Assembly (NCBI GenBank): GCA_046350455.1
Contig: JAXMAM010000027.1
Location: forward strand, 1-39,339
Direction of reading: 5' to 3'
DNA: 39,339 bases
Origin: CAZXGD01 sp046350455
GTDB taxonomy: Bacteria; Planctomycetota; Phycisphaerae; Phycisphaerales; SM1A02
A model generated the notes under the pieces. That model was not told the DNA's origin, ran no database searches, and saw nothing but the letters and a program-made list of their open reading frames with translations. Positions within the stretch are counted from its first letter, which is position 1; each line of letters opens with the position of its first letter. A program made the translations under genes and the position numbers. This document shows, one piece after another, positions 13,932 to 21,722 of the stretch.

Positions 13932-16155
13932 ACAGGCCCAGCAGCAGGCCCAGGTCCGTGCCATCCACTGCGCCGTTGTGGTCCAGGTCTTCTGCAGCGC
14001 CTGGCTTGGCTGGGCCCCATGCGCCCAGCAGCAGTCCCAGGTCTGTGCCGTCCACCACGCCGTCGCCGCTCAGGTCGCCAGGGACGGTGCAGCGGCTGCT
14101 GTAGGCCACCAGGGAGGTCTGGAAGTTCTGCGGCTGGAAGCCGGTGATGGCAGGTGCCGTGTCCACAGGAACGCTGGCAGAGAACGTGCCAAAGAGCTGC
14201 TGCCCGCAGTCAGCGCTGCTGATGCCGGCGCTCTGGCCATCGGAGCAGGGGGATGTGCCAAGCCACCCGTTGCAGGCAGTGCTGCCGCCAGTGGCGTTGA
14301 AGGCCAGCGCGGGTGGCAGCAGTCCCACAAAGAACGCAGGCGCATCCACGCGCACGCCCTCGCCGCAGGCGATCTGCTGCACGGCTTCGTCCGTGAACAC
14401 ACCCGTGCCGAACCACAGGAGCTCAGCGTCGTCCATCAGGCCGTCGCCATTGGGGTCCGCAGCCACGAAGGCCGCGTAGGCCTGCCCTGGCAGCACGCAG
14501 CTGGGCGGCGTGGTGTCGTCCACAGGCGCGCCGCTGATGCCCGGACCCCAGACGCCAAAGCCGATGCCAGTGATCCAGCGGTGGCCAGGGTCGGTGGCGT
14601 AGGTGCGCACGATGGCAGCGCGGTTGGCCACGCCGTAGGTGGCCTGCCACGCCACGTTGGCTGGGCTGGCAAGCCGGTAGAAGGCGGTGGTGTCTGGCAG
14701 GCCGTCGTGGTTGCAGTCAGCAGCCGTGCCAGCAGCGATCTCCACGGCGTCGGGGATGCCGTTGCCGTCCAGATCAGGGCCGCAGGCGTCCACGATGCCG
14801 TCGCTGTTGCTGTCGGTGGCGCCGCCAGCGATCGCGCACGACGCCAGCGCAGTGGAGCTGCCGCAGGCGGTGGGCGCTCCGCTGCGGATCTGGGTGAGAT
14901 CGGGAATGCCGTTGCCATCGCAGTCCGATTCGCACGGATCTGGAATGCCGTTGTGGTTGGCGTCTGGCAGGAGCCCCGCAGAAATGTCGCAGGCGTCTGG
15001 CCGGCCGTTGGCGTTGCAGTCAGGCAGCAGGCCCTGCGCCAGCTGAATCGCGTCGTCCTGTCCATCTCCGTTGCAGTCAAAGGGAGCGGTCCACACCGAC
15101 AGCGCTGGTCCCGGCTGCAGCACAGCGCACTGGTCGCCGCAGAGCATGGCGTCGGCACGCGGCAGCTGCGCGCCCCGATGCCACAGCCCGCTGGTGTCCA
15201 CGCTCCAGACGCCCTCGGTGGTCACCATGTGGCCGCTGGCGATCTGCAGCGGCACCTCCGTCTGCGCGAAGTCCGGCTGGCGGAGAAGCTCCACGCCGCC
15301 CGAACCCACCTGGTAGATGCTGAGGCCAGGGTGCGCTGCACCCAGCGGTTGCACGTCCACAGCGATCCAGCCATTGCCAGCCACAGCGGCCGGGCCCACG
15401 CGCCAGCAGCGCGCCGCAGGCAGCGTGATGGCGTGGAAGTTGCTGAGCACGCCCGTGCCGGAGACAGCGGCCACAGCCGTCTGTCCAGGACCGATGAGCC
15501 CGTACTGCCACAGGCCGGTGCCAGACACTACCAGCACGCCGTTGTCCAGGCTGATGGAGCTTGCGCCCAGCAGTCCAAACTGCGCAAGCTGCGCAGTGGA
15601 CGCCACCGTCCACGTGTTGCCAGCCAGTCGGCGGCGGATGGTTACCGTGGTGCCGTGCAGCGTGGCCAGCGTGTCCCCAGACAGCGCAATGCGCGAAGGC
15701 CATGTGCTGGGCGTGAGCGTGATGCTTCCAAGGTTCACCCAGCCAGTGGGGGTGCGGCGCGCCACGCACAGCGTGGTGGCGTTGCGCGACCACACCACGT
15801 TGCTGCGGCCATCGGTGGCCAGGCGCTGGTTGGCTGCGCTGACTGGTCCGGCGGCCGGGAGTCCTGGCGCAGTGACCAGTCCCTTCCAGGTCCAGGCATT
15901 CAGGCCGTCAATGGTGATTTCATTGGTCCACGCGTAGAGCGAGCTGTTCACGCTGCTGCTGCTGCCCAGCAGCACCACGCCGTTGTTTAACGGCTGCGCG
16001 CGCCAGCTTGATACACCAGCCACCACGCCAGACGACGCAAGCGTCAGATCTGGCTGGACGCGCTCTTCTGGTGGTGCGGCCAGCACTGGAGCAGTGGCCG
16101 CGCCCACTGCCAACAGGGCCAGGGACAGGGTGTGGATCAGCTTGCTTGTACGCAT
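13924..16155 (-). CDS. Exported dockerin protein with calcium-type repeats
   Basis: The 743-residue protein begins with a clear Sec signal peptide (MRTSKLIHTLSLALLAVGA, then ATAPVLAAPP). Residues about 30-360 form an all-beta region with repeated WVNLGS/WTVAST-like strands, perhaps a propeller. Residues about 365-500 hold five or more Asp/Asn-rich loops such as DCNGDGQDDAIQL and DLDGNGIPDAVEI, which resemble thrombospondin type 3 calcium repeats. A second beta domain with paired cysteines follows. The last about 55 residues are two dockerin-like loops, GDGVVDGTDLGLLLGAWG and HNGAVDGTDLGLLLGLWG. The start at 16155 is chosen because GAGGAG is well spaced before it; a GTG two codons earlier is too close. 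It lies 26 bp after the RCC1 gene. The substrate or partner is unknown. Confidence 0.85.
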   Translation of the reverse strand: MRTSKLIHTLSLALLAVGAATAPVLAAPPEERVQPDLTLASSGVVAGVSSWRAQPLNNGVVLLGSSSSVNSSLYAWTNEITIDGLNAWTWKGLVTAPGLPAAGPVSAANQRLATDGRSNVVWSRNATTLCVARRTPTGWVNLGSITLTPSTWPSRIALSGDTLATLHGTTVTIRRRLAGNTWTVASTAQLAQFGLLGASSISLDNGVLVVSGTGLWQYGLIGPGQTAVAAVSGTGVLSNFHAITLPAARCWRVGPAAVAGNGWIAVDVQPLGAAHPGLSIYQVGSGGVELLRQPDFAQTEVPLQIASGHMVTTEGVWSVDTSGLWHRGAQLPRADAMLCGDQCAVLQPGPALSVWTAPFDCNGDGQDDAIQLAQGLLPDCNANGRPDACDISAGLLPDANHNGIPDPCESDCDGNGIPDLTQIRSGAPTACGSSTALASCAIAGGATDSNSDGIVDACGPDLDGNGIPDAVEIAAGTAADCNHDGLPDTTAFYRLASPANVAWQATYGVANRAAIVRTYATDPGHRWITGIGFGVWGPGISGAPVDDTTPPSCVLPGQAYAAFVAADPNGDGLMDDAELLWFGTGVFTDEAVQQIACGEGVRVDAPAFFVGLLPPALAFNATGGSTACNGWLGTSPCSDGQSAGISSADCGQQLFGTFSASVPVDTAPAITGFQPQNFQTSLVAYSSRCTVPGDLSGDGVVDGTDLGLLLGAWGPAKPGAAEDLDHNGAVDGTDLGLLLGLWG

Positions 16156-16181
16156 GTTCACTCCTCAGACGCAGGCGGCAC

Positions 16182-17279
16182 TCAGCCCACTGGCCCCCAC
16201 GAACCCAGCAGCAGGCCCAGGTCTGTGCCGTCCACCGCGCCGCTCTCGTCCAGATCCTCGCGCGCGCCGGGCAGGGCAGGACCCCACGCGCCCAGCAGCA
16301 GGCCGATGTCAGTGCCGTCCACCACGCCGCTGCCATCGATGTCTGGCGTGGGCGGCAGCTTCTCCAGCGCCACGGTGTGCGCAAAGCCAGCGGCCAGCTG
16401 CGTGACAGGACCCATCGCAGCAGGCACAGCGTCCTGGCCTTCGCCGTTGTTGCCCCAGACGCGCACAGAGCCGTCGGTCAGCAGCGCCACCGAATGGTTG
16501 CCGCCGCCAGCCACCGCCATGGCGGCGCCCAGGTTGGCGGGCACGTTGCACTGGCCGTAGAAGTTGAGTCCCCAGCAGCGCACGGTGCCGTCCGTGCGGA
16601 GCGCCATGGTGTGGCTGGAGCCACCCGCGCCCTGCACGCACGTGCCCAGGTCTGCAGGCACGTTGCACTGCGTGAAGGTGTTCGAGCCCCAGCACCGCAG
16701 CACGCCGTCCTGCTGGCAGACCACCGCGTGCGCGGCGCCTGCCGCGATCTGCGCTGTGGCGCCCAGGTTGGCTGGCACGTTGCACTGGCCGCTGGAGTTG
16801 TTGCCCCACGCAGCCACCGTGCCGTCCGTGCGCAGCGCCATGCTGAAGTCGCCGCCGCCAGCCAGCTGCGCTACCGCGCCCAGGTTGGCTGGCACATTGC
16901 ACTGGCCAGAGGTGTTCTTGCCCCAGCAGACGACAGCGCCGTCCTGCTGCAGCGCCAGCGTGTGGTAGCCGCCCGCGGCGATCTGCGTGGCAGGCAGCAG
17001 GCCTGGCGGCACAATGGTCTGGCCCCAGCTGTTGGTGCCAGTGGGATTGCCCCAGCACACCACAGTGCCGTTGGCCTTCAGCGCCACCGAATGCCAGTTG
17101 CCAGCAGCCACCTGCATGCAAGCGCCCAGGTTGTCTGGGACAGTGCTCTGCGCATACTGCGAGGAGCCCCACGCCCACACCGTGCCAGAGGCAGGTGCAG
17201 CCGCAGCGCAGCCCAGCGCAGCCAGCAGGGCGACCAGGCCTTCACGACGAACCACAGCCAGACCAGCGTTCAGTTCCAT
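16182..17279 (-). CDS. Exported RCC1-like seven-repeat propeller with dockerin
   Basis: The 365-residue protein has an export signal (VVRREGLVALLAALGCAAAA) and then seven RCC1-like repeats, each built as DGTVxxWGxNxxGQCNVPANLG followed by AAGxxHSVAL. The repeats are about 39 residues long, shorter than classic eukaryotic RCC1 blades, and seven of them should close a seven-bladed propeller. Four central copies are so alike in DNA that GCAC(G/A)TTGC recurs every 117 bp (16541, 16658, 16775, 16892). The C-terminus has two dockerin-like loops almost identical to those of the next gene. The start at 17279 lacks a good ribosome site; the leader from about 17345 contains an 8-bp hairpin. Function is unknown; surface binding or adhesion is inference. 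Confidence 0.85.
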   Translation of the reverse strand: MELNAGLAVVRREGLVALLAALGCAAAAPASGTVWAWGSSQYAQSTVPDNLGACMQVAAGNWHSVALKANGTVVCWGNPTGTNSWGQTIVPPGLLPATQIAAGGYHTLALQQDGAVVCWGKNTSGQCNVPANLGAVAQLAGGGDFSMALRTDGTVAAWGNNSSGQCNVPANLGATAQIAAGAAHAVVCQQDGVLRCWGSNTFTQCNVPADLGTCVQGAGGSSHTMALRTDGTVRCWGLNFYGQCNVPANLGAAMAVAGGGNHSVALLTDGSVRVWGNNGEGQDAVPAAMGPVTQLAAGFAHTVALEKLPPTPDIDGSGVVDGTDIGLLLGAWGPALPGAREDLDESGAVDGTDLGLLLGSWGPVG

Positions 17280-17315
17280 GATGTTGATTCTGCTCAGGGG
17301 AAAGGGAAGGGAACA

Positions 17316-17337
17316 CAGCCTCCCGCCGTGGAGGCTG
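17316..17337 (-). promoter_or_regulatory. Leader hairpin upstream of the RCC1 gene
   Basis: On the minus strand CAGCCTCC (17337-17330) pairs perfectly with GGAGGCTG (17323-17316) over a 6-nt loop. It lies 37 nt before the ATG and downstream of a TATCGT box. It could be a leader structure affecting translation or mRNA stability. Confidence 0.4.
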
Positions 17338-17355
17338 CGCACAAGGCACGATAGC

Positions 17356-17374
17356 GGTCCGATAGAGTCGGACC
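17356..17374. other. Perfect 7-bp inverted repeat, terminator or operator
   Basis: GGTCCGA and TCGGACC flank a 5-nt centre. It stands about 50 bp after the RluA stop and just upstream of a TATCGT box of the RCC1 gene. It could end the RluA transcript or be an operator for the exported-protein operon. Nothing else is seen in this 148-bp gap. Confidence 0.4.
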
Positions 17375-17427
17375 AACGGTGGAGTGCGGAAGTGCACGGA
17401 ACCTCACCGCAAACCCATCAGAAATCA

Positions 17428-18084
17428 TCAGAATGGCGGTGGGGAACTGTAGATAACCCGTTGGCCCGTGCCTGGGTGTGTGAAGGCGAGCGAGGCAGCG
17501 TGGAGGCACAGACGCGGCGCAAGCGCGCGCACCTCTGGCGGGGCGTAGAGGTCGTCGCCCAGGATGGGATGGCCGATCACCTGCATGTGCACGCGCAGCT
17601 GGTGCGAGCGGCCGGTGATGGGCGTCAGCTCCAGGCGCGCGCGCGCTGGTTGGTCCAGCCGCTCCAGCACGCGCCAGCGCGTGGTGCTGGGGCGCCCGTG
17701 CACAAAGTCCACCACCTGCAGCGGCGTGTTCACCAGATCCTTGCGCAACGGCAGATCCACCTCTCCGCTCTCCTTGGGTGGATGCCCAGCCACCAGCGCG
17801 ATGTAGGTCTTGTCTGTCTGGCGCCGTTCAAACTGCATGCTGAGCGCGCGGTGCGTGTCAGCGTCGCGCGCCACCACCAGCACGCCGCTGGTGTCGCGGT
17901 CAAGGCGGTGCACCACGCGCGCGCCCGGCCACTCCTGCTGCATGCGCGCGATCAGGCAGTCCGCCTTCTCTGGGCCGATGCCTGGCACTGTGAGCAGCCC
18001 GCACGCCTTGTCCACCACCAGCAGATGGCTGTCAGCGTGGATGAGTTGGTAGCCAGGCACGTTGGAAGGGGACCTCTGCAGCAT
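17428..18084 (-). CDS. RluA-family pseudouridine synthase
   Basis: This 218-residue enzyme isomerises uridine to pseudouridine in rRNA or tRNA. VVHRLDRDTSGVLVVARD carries the catalytic aspartate (second Asp of RLDRD). LLVVDKACGLLTVPG at the N-terminus and TGRSHQLRVHMQVIGHPILG further on are standard family blocks. No S4 RNA-binding domain is present, so it is of the short RluA type. The start at 18084 is chosen because the longer upstream frame overlaps the divergent gene's promoter and first codons and is unconserved in character. Its precise target cannot be read from sequence. It is divergent from the TolB-like gene, with only 44 bp between the starts. Confidence 0.92.
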   Translation of the reverse strand: MLQRSPSNVPGYQLIHADSHLLVVDKACGLLTVPGIGPEKADCLIARMQQEWPGARVVHRLDRDTSGVLVVARDADTHRALSMQFERRQTDKTYIALVAGHPPKESGEVDLPLRKDLVNTPLQVVDFVHGRPSTTRWRVLERLDQPARARLELTPITGRSHQLRVHMQVIGHPILGDDLYAPPEVRALAPRLCLHAASLAFTHPGTGQRVIYSSPPPF

Positions 18085-18115
18085 TATCCGGGATATGCCA
18101 GCCTGCGGTGGGTCG

Positions 18116-18121
18116 TACACT
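18116..18121 (+). promoter_or_regulatory. -10-like box TACACT for the TolB-like gene
   Basis: TACACT lies 7 nt before the ATG at 18129. No Shine-Dalgarno sequence precedes that ATG, so leaderless transcription is inferred. Confidence 0.45.
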
Positions 18122-18128
18122 TTCCGGG

Positions 18129-19355
18129 ATGCACCCTGCTTGCCTGCTTGCCGCCACGCTGCTGGCCACCCAGCAGACTGCGCCATCCGCACCGCCAGCT
18201 GCGCCACCAGCGGCGCCGCCAGACTGGCGCGCTGCAGAGCCGCCAGTGCTGCAGCGGCACGTGCAGCTCACCTTCCCAGACCGCTTTGTGAAGGCAGGGG
18301 AGAGCTACTTCAGCCCGGACGACCAGCGCATCATCTTCCAGGCCATCGAGAAGCCGCCGGAAGGGCAGGAGCCGGCAGAATTCTATTCCATGTACGTGGC
18401 CAGCGTGAAGCGCGATGCAGGAGGCCACATCACGGGTCTCGCGGACGTCCGCCGCGTGAGCCCGGTTGGCAGCGCCAACACCTGCGGCTGGTTCCACCCC
18501 AAGGACCCCAACATCGTGCTCTTTGGCTGTACGGTCACGCCGCCCACCAACAAGGAGACGCCTGGCTACCAGCGCGGCACGGGGCGGTACCGCTGGCAGT
18601 TCCCGCCAGAGATGCGCATCGTGCAGGCCGACCTGCGCACGGCGGATGGCACCGCTGGCACGCTGAAGACCATCGTGGGCGATGGCAACGGCTACGTGGC
18701 GGAGGGCAGCGTGAGCCCCGACGGCCGCTGGCTGCTGTACACGCAGGTGGATCCCAAGACCCAGGGCGATCTGTGGATCATGGACCTGAGCAGCGGCCAG
18801 AAGCGGCCGCTGGTGCAGGTCGCTGGCTACGACGGCGGCCCGTTCTTCAGCCCAGATGGCAACCGCATCATCTTCCGCAGCGACCGCCGCGAGGACAACC
18901 TGCTGCAGGTCTTCACCGCAGACCTGGTGCGCGACGCGCAGGGCAACGTGACTGGCGTGGCCAACGAGCGGCCCATGACCAACAACCAGCAGGTGAACTG
19001 GTGCCCCTTCTACCACCCGGATGGACACCATTTTGTCTATGGCACCAGCGAGATCGGCCACGGCAACTACGAGGTCTTCATGCGCGACGACCGCGCACCC
19101 GGCCAGCTGGCCCGCATCACGCAGGCCGCTGGCGCAGACGTGCTGCCCGTGTTCAGCCACGATGGAACCCTCATGATGTGGACCGCGCAGCGCGGGCCAG
19201 AGAAGAGCAGCCAGATCTGGGTGGCAGACTTTGACCTTGCTGCAGCCACCAAGGGCATGCATGCGGATGCTGCTGCAGGTGCGGCCGGCGCAAGCCATGC
19301 TGCTTCCGGCGCGGCTGCCGCACCCCCATCTGCTGCGCCACCAGGCAAGCCGTGA
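18129..19355 (+). CDS. Exported TolB-like beta-propeller protein
   Basis: The 408-residue protein starts with a short hydrophobic export sequence (MHPACLLAATLLATQQTAPS) followed by a Pro/Ala linker. The body contains WD40-like PD40 repeats as in TolB: ESYFSPDDQRIIFQA, EGSVSPDGRWLLYTQ, GPFFSPDGNRIIFRS, CPFYHPDGHHFVYGT and LPVFSHDGTLMMWTA. These repeats make a six- or seven-bladed propeller, usually a binding platform in the periplasm. The last 40 residues are Ala/Gly/Pro-rich and probably disordered. The cysteine at position 5 is not in a lipobox. Its stop overlaps the next gene as GTGA, so it is coupled to nadB, an odd partner. Its ligand is unknown. Confidence 0.85.
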   Translation: MHPACLLAATLLATQQTAPSAPPAAPPAAPPDWRAAEPPVLQRHVQLTFPDRFVKAGESYFSPDDQRIIFQAIEKPPEGQEPAEFYSMYVASVKRDAGGHITGLADVRRVSPVGSANTCGWFHPKDPNIVLFGCTVTPPTNKETPGYQRGTGRYRWQFPPEMRIVQADLRTADGTAGTLKTIVGDGNGYVAEGSVSPDGRWLLYTQVDPKTQGDLWIMDLSSGQKRPLVQVAGYDGGPFFSPDGNRIIFRSDRREDNLLQVFTADLVRDAQGNVTGVANERPMTNNQQVNWCPFYHPDGHHFVYGTSEIGHGNYEVFMRDDRAPGQLARITQAAGADVLPVFSHDGTLMMWTAQRGPEKSSQIWVADFDLAAATKGMHADAAAGAAGASHAASGAAAAPPSAAPPGKP

Positions 19356-21652
19356 GCATCTATCAGGACCGTCGCCTGCTCATACCGTTCCGCAGCACGC
19401 TGCTGCCGCAGATCTTCACAGACGTGCTGGTCATCGGCACGGGCGTGGCAGGCCTGCGCACCGCGCTCGAAGCAGCTGCGCATGGCGATGTGATCCTCCT
19501 GGCCAAGGAGGCTGTGGACCTCTCCAACACCAGCTGGGCGCAGGGGGGCATTGCTTCCGTGCTGGATGCGCGGGACACCGTGGCATCTCACGTGCACGAC
19601 ACGCTGGAGGCTGGCGCTGGCCTGTGCGAGCCAGAGGCGGTGCGCACGCTGGTGGAGGGCGGGCCTGCCGAGATCCGCGCGCTGCTGGAGTGGGGCATGC
19701 GCCTGGACAAGGCGCCTGATGGCTCTCCGGCGCTAGGGCTGGAGGGCGGCCACCGCGCCGCGCGCATCGTGCACACAGATGGCGACGCCACCGGCCACGA
19801 GCTGGCGCGCTGCCTCATCGAGCGCGTGCGGCAGGCGCGCGGCATCCGCGTGTTCGACCGCTGCTTTGCGATCGACCTGCTGCGCACGGGCGGCGCTGCG
19901 CCGCGCGCGCTGGGTGCGGTGACCTGGCACCCGCGCCATGGGCTGCAGATCATCTGGGCGCGCGCCACTGTGCTGGCTTCTGGCGGCGCAGGGCAGGTGT
20001 TCCGCGAGACCACCAACCCCCGCGTGGCCACCGGCGACGGCCTGGCCATGGCCTGGCGCGCTGGCGCAGAGCTTGCTGACCTGGAGTTCATGCAGTTCCA
20101 CCCCACCGCGCTGTATGTGGCGGGTGCTGGCCGCCTGCTGATCAGCGAAGCCGTGCGCGGCGAAGGCGCGCACCTGGTGGACCGCAAGGGCGAGCGCTTC
20201 ATGCTGCCGCACCACCCCATGGCAGAGCTGGCGCCGCGCGACGTGGTGAGCAAGTGCATCGTGCGGCACCTGGCTGGCACAGGCGAGAGCCATGTGTTCC
20301 TGGACTGCCGCCACTTTGCCAAGGGCGCGTTTGCAGCGCGCTTCCCTGGGCTGGCGCGCATGCTGGCGGGATTCGACCTGGACCCAGAGAAGGACCTGGT
20401 CCCCGTCACACCGGCTGCGCACTACACCATCGGCGGCGTGCGCACGGACCTGGACGGCCGCAGCAGCGTGGCCGGGCTCTACGCCTGCGGCGAGGCTGCC
20501 GCGTGCGGCGTGCACGGCGCCAACCGCCTGGCCAGCAACAGCCTGCTGGAAGGCCTGGTGTTTGGCGCGCGCGTGGCTGGCGCCATCCTGCGCGACGCGC
20601 CGCCCGAAGTCCTGCCGCGCAGCATGGTGAGCGACGTGCACACCAGCGAGCACGGCGAGCTGGACCTGTCCGACATCCGCAGCAGCCTGCGCAGCGCCAT
20701 GTGGCGCAACGTGGGCATCGAGCGCACTGGCACGCGCCTGAGCGACGTGCTCCAGATGTTCGGCTTCTGGGGCCGGTACGGCATGGACGCTGTGTTTGAC
20801 ACGCCCGAGGGCTGGGAGACGCAGAACCTGCTCACCACCGGCCTCCTGATGACCCGCGCTGCGCTGGCGCGCCGCGAAAGCCGCGGCACGCACCAGCGCG
20901 TGGACTTCCCAGCCACTGATCCAGCGCAGGAGCACCACCTGTGCTGGCAGATCGACCGCCGCGAGCCCATCCTGCGCCGCGTGGGGCAGCTGGCCAGCGC
21001 GGCGCTGGCGGTGCTGCTGGCCGTGGTGCCAGTGTGCGCCGTGCTGGCAGGCTGCGCCACCGATCGCACGGAGTACCGCTACCGCCCGGCGTACATGTCG
21101 GACCCCAATGCGCCCAAGGAGACCACGCTGGCGGACGGCACGCATGTGGTGTGGGTGGATTCTCCTGTGGGGCCCTCCACCATCGACCGCGACCGCATCA
21201 AGAACCCCAAGGAGAAGACTGTCAAGCTGGGGCCAGATGGCAAGCCGCTGCCGGTGAAGGTGTTCCAGCCGCGCGAGCAGGACGACGACGGCAAGGTGGT
21301 GCTGCGCAACATCATGCCCGAGCACGTGGTGGCCAACGCCATGGAGTGCTTCCGCAACGAGGAGTACCAGCTGATGTGGGACCAGTTGCTGGCGCCAGAG
21401 ACGCGCACGGCCTACAAGCAGATGGGCGGCTACAGCGCGTTCGAGGAATGGTGCCGCACCAACCGCCGTCCCACCATGGAGCTCCTGAACCGCATGCGCT
21501 TCAACGCCATGGGCAGCGACGTGGTCATGGACAAGATCTCGCCCACGCGCATGCGCGCGCACCTCTCGCCCCACCTGTGGGAGCAGTTCCGCCTGCACGT
21601 GGTGGAGTTCGAGATGACCAGCGACGGCATGAAGCTGGTCTCCATCAAGTGA
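19352..21652 (+). CDS. nadB: L-aspartate oxidase with C-terminal membrane/lipoprotein-like extension
   Basis: The first about 540 residues are L-aspartate oxidase, the first enzyme of bacterial NAD synthesis, which makes iminoaspartate. GTGVAGL (29-35) binds FAD; SWAQGGIA, HTDGDATGHEL, ASGGAGQVFRETTNP, FMQFHPTAL and GANRLASNSLLEGLVFG are family blocks. NadB normally ends near here (about 540 residues), yet the frame stays open for 223 more codons. The extra part starts with RRVGQL, a hydrophobic stretch, LAGC (Cys568) and an unrecognised domain. It could be one 766-residue membrane-tethered enzyme, or nadB could have lost its stop, or a lipoprotein could start at the in-frame GTG at 20981. 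The GTG start overlaps the TolB-like stop. Confidence 0.88.
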   Translation: MSIYQDRRLLIPFRSTLLPQIFTDVLVIGTGVAGLRTALEAAAHGDVILLAKEAVDLSNTSWAQGGIASVLDARDTVASHVHDTLEAGAGLCEPEAVRTLVEGGPAEIRALLEWGMRLDKAPDGSPALGLEGGHRAARIVHTDGDATGHELARCLIERVRQARGIRVFDRCFAIDLLRTGGAAPRALGAVTWHPRHGLQIIWARATVLASGGAGQVFRETTNPRVATGDGLAMAWRAGAELADLEFMQFHPTALYVAGAGRLLISEAVRGEGAHLVDRKGERFMLPHHPMAELAPRDVVSKCIVRHLAGTGESHVFLDCRHFAKGAFAARFPGLARMLAGFDLDPEKDLVPVTPAAHYTIGGVRTDLDGRSSVAGLYACGEAAACGVHGANRLASNSLLEGLVFGARVAGAILRDAPPEVLPRSMVSDVHTSEHGELDLSDIRSSLRSAMWRNVGIERTGTRLSDVLQMFGFWGRYGMDAVFDTPEGWETQNLLTTGLLMTRAALARRESRGTHQRVDFPATDPAQEHHLCWQIDRREPILRRVGQLASAALAVLLAVVPVCAVLAGCATDRTEYRYRPAYMSDPNAPKETTLADGTHVVWVDSPVGPSTIDRDRIKNPKEKTVKLGPDGKPLPVKVFQPREQDDDGKVVLRNIMPEHVVANAMECFRNEEYQLMWDQLLAPETRTAYKQMGGYSAFEEWCRTNRRPTMELLNRMRFNAMGSDVVMDKISPTRMRAHLSPHLWEQFRLHVVEFEMTSDGMKLVSIK
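20981..21652 (+). CDS. Possible separate lipoprotein inside the nadB frame
   Basis: If translation begins at the in-frame GTG at 20981, the product is a 223-residue lipoprotein. It would have a hydrophobic signal and a lipobox VLAGC (Cys25 of this form), but no basic residue in its own n-region; arginines lie just upstream. The mature part is charged, with YRYRPAYMSDPNAPKE, a stretch of Asp/Gly/Lys, and a helical C-terminal half (ECFRNEEYQLMWDQLL; KQMGGYSAFEEWCRTN) that I do not recognise. No Shine-Dalgarno sequence or -10-like box precedes the GTG. This entry is the alternative reading of the tail of the preceding feature; both cannot be the only product. Confidence 0.4.
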   Translation: MGQLASAALAVLLAVVPVCAVLAGCATDRTEYRYRPAYMSDPNAPKETTLADGTHVVWVDSPVGPSTIDRDRIKNPKEKTVKLGPDGKPLPVKVFQPREQDDDGKVVLRNIMPEHVVANAMECFRNEEYQLMWDQLLAPETRTAYKQMGGYSAFEEWCRTNRRPTMELLNRMRFNAMGSDVVMDKISPTRMRAHLSPHLWEQFRLHVVEFEMTSDGMKLVSIK

Positions 21653-21654
21653 AA

Positions 21655-21685
21655 GCCCGCCAGCATCGTGGGGATGCCGGCGGGC
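21655..21685. terminator. Strong hairpin after nadB, facing clpC
   Basis: GCCCGCC then GCATC (21655-21667, one mismatch at 21662) pairs with GATGC then GGCGGGC (21673-21685) over a 5-nt loop. It lies between the two convergent stops. There is no T-run, but the length and stability make a shared terminator likely. Confidence 0.65.
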
Positions 21686-21722
21686 CGAAGCTGGAATACT
21701 CGGTTGGTGCCAGGGGCGCGGT

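Noticed and set aside
13903..15990. A 695-codon open frame antisense to the first dockerin gene
   Set aside because: High GC content leaves antisense frames open. Its product is His/Ala/Val-rich with no family motif, and the opposite strand encodes a signal peptide plus dockerin.
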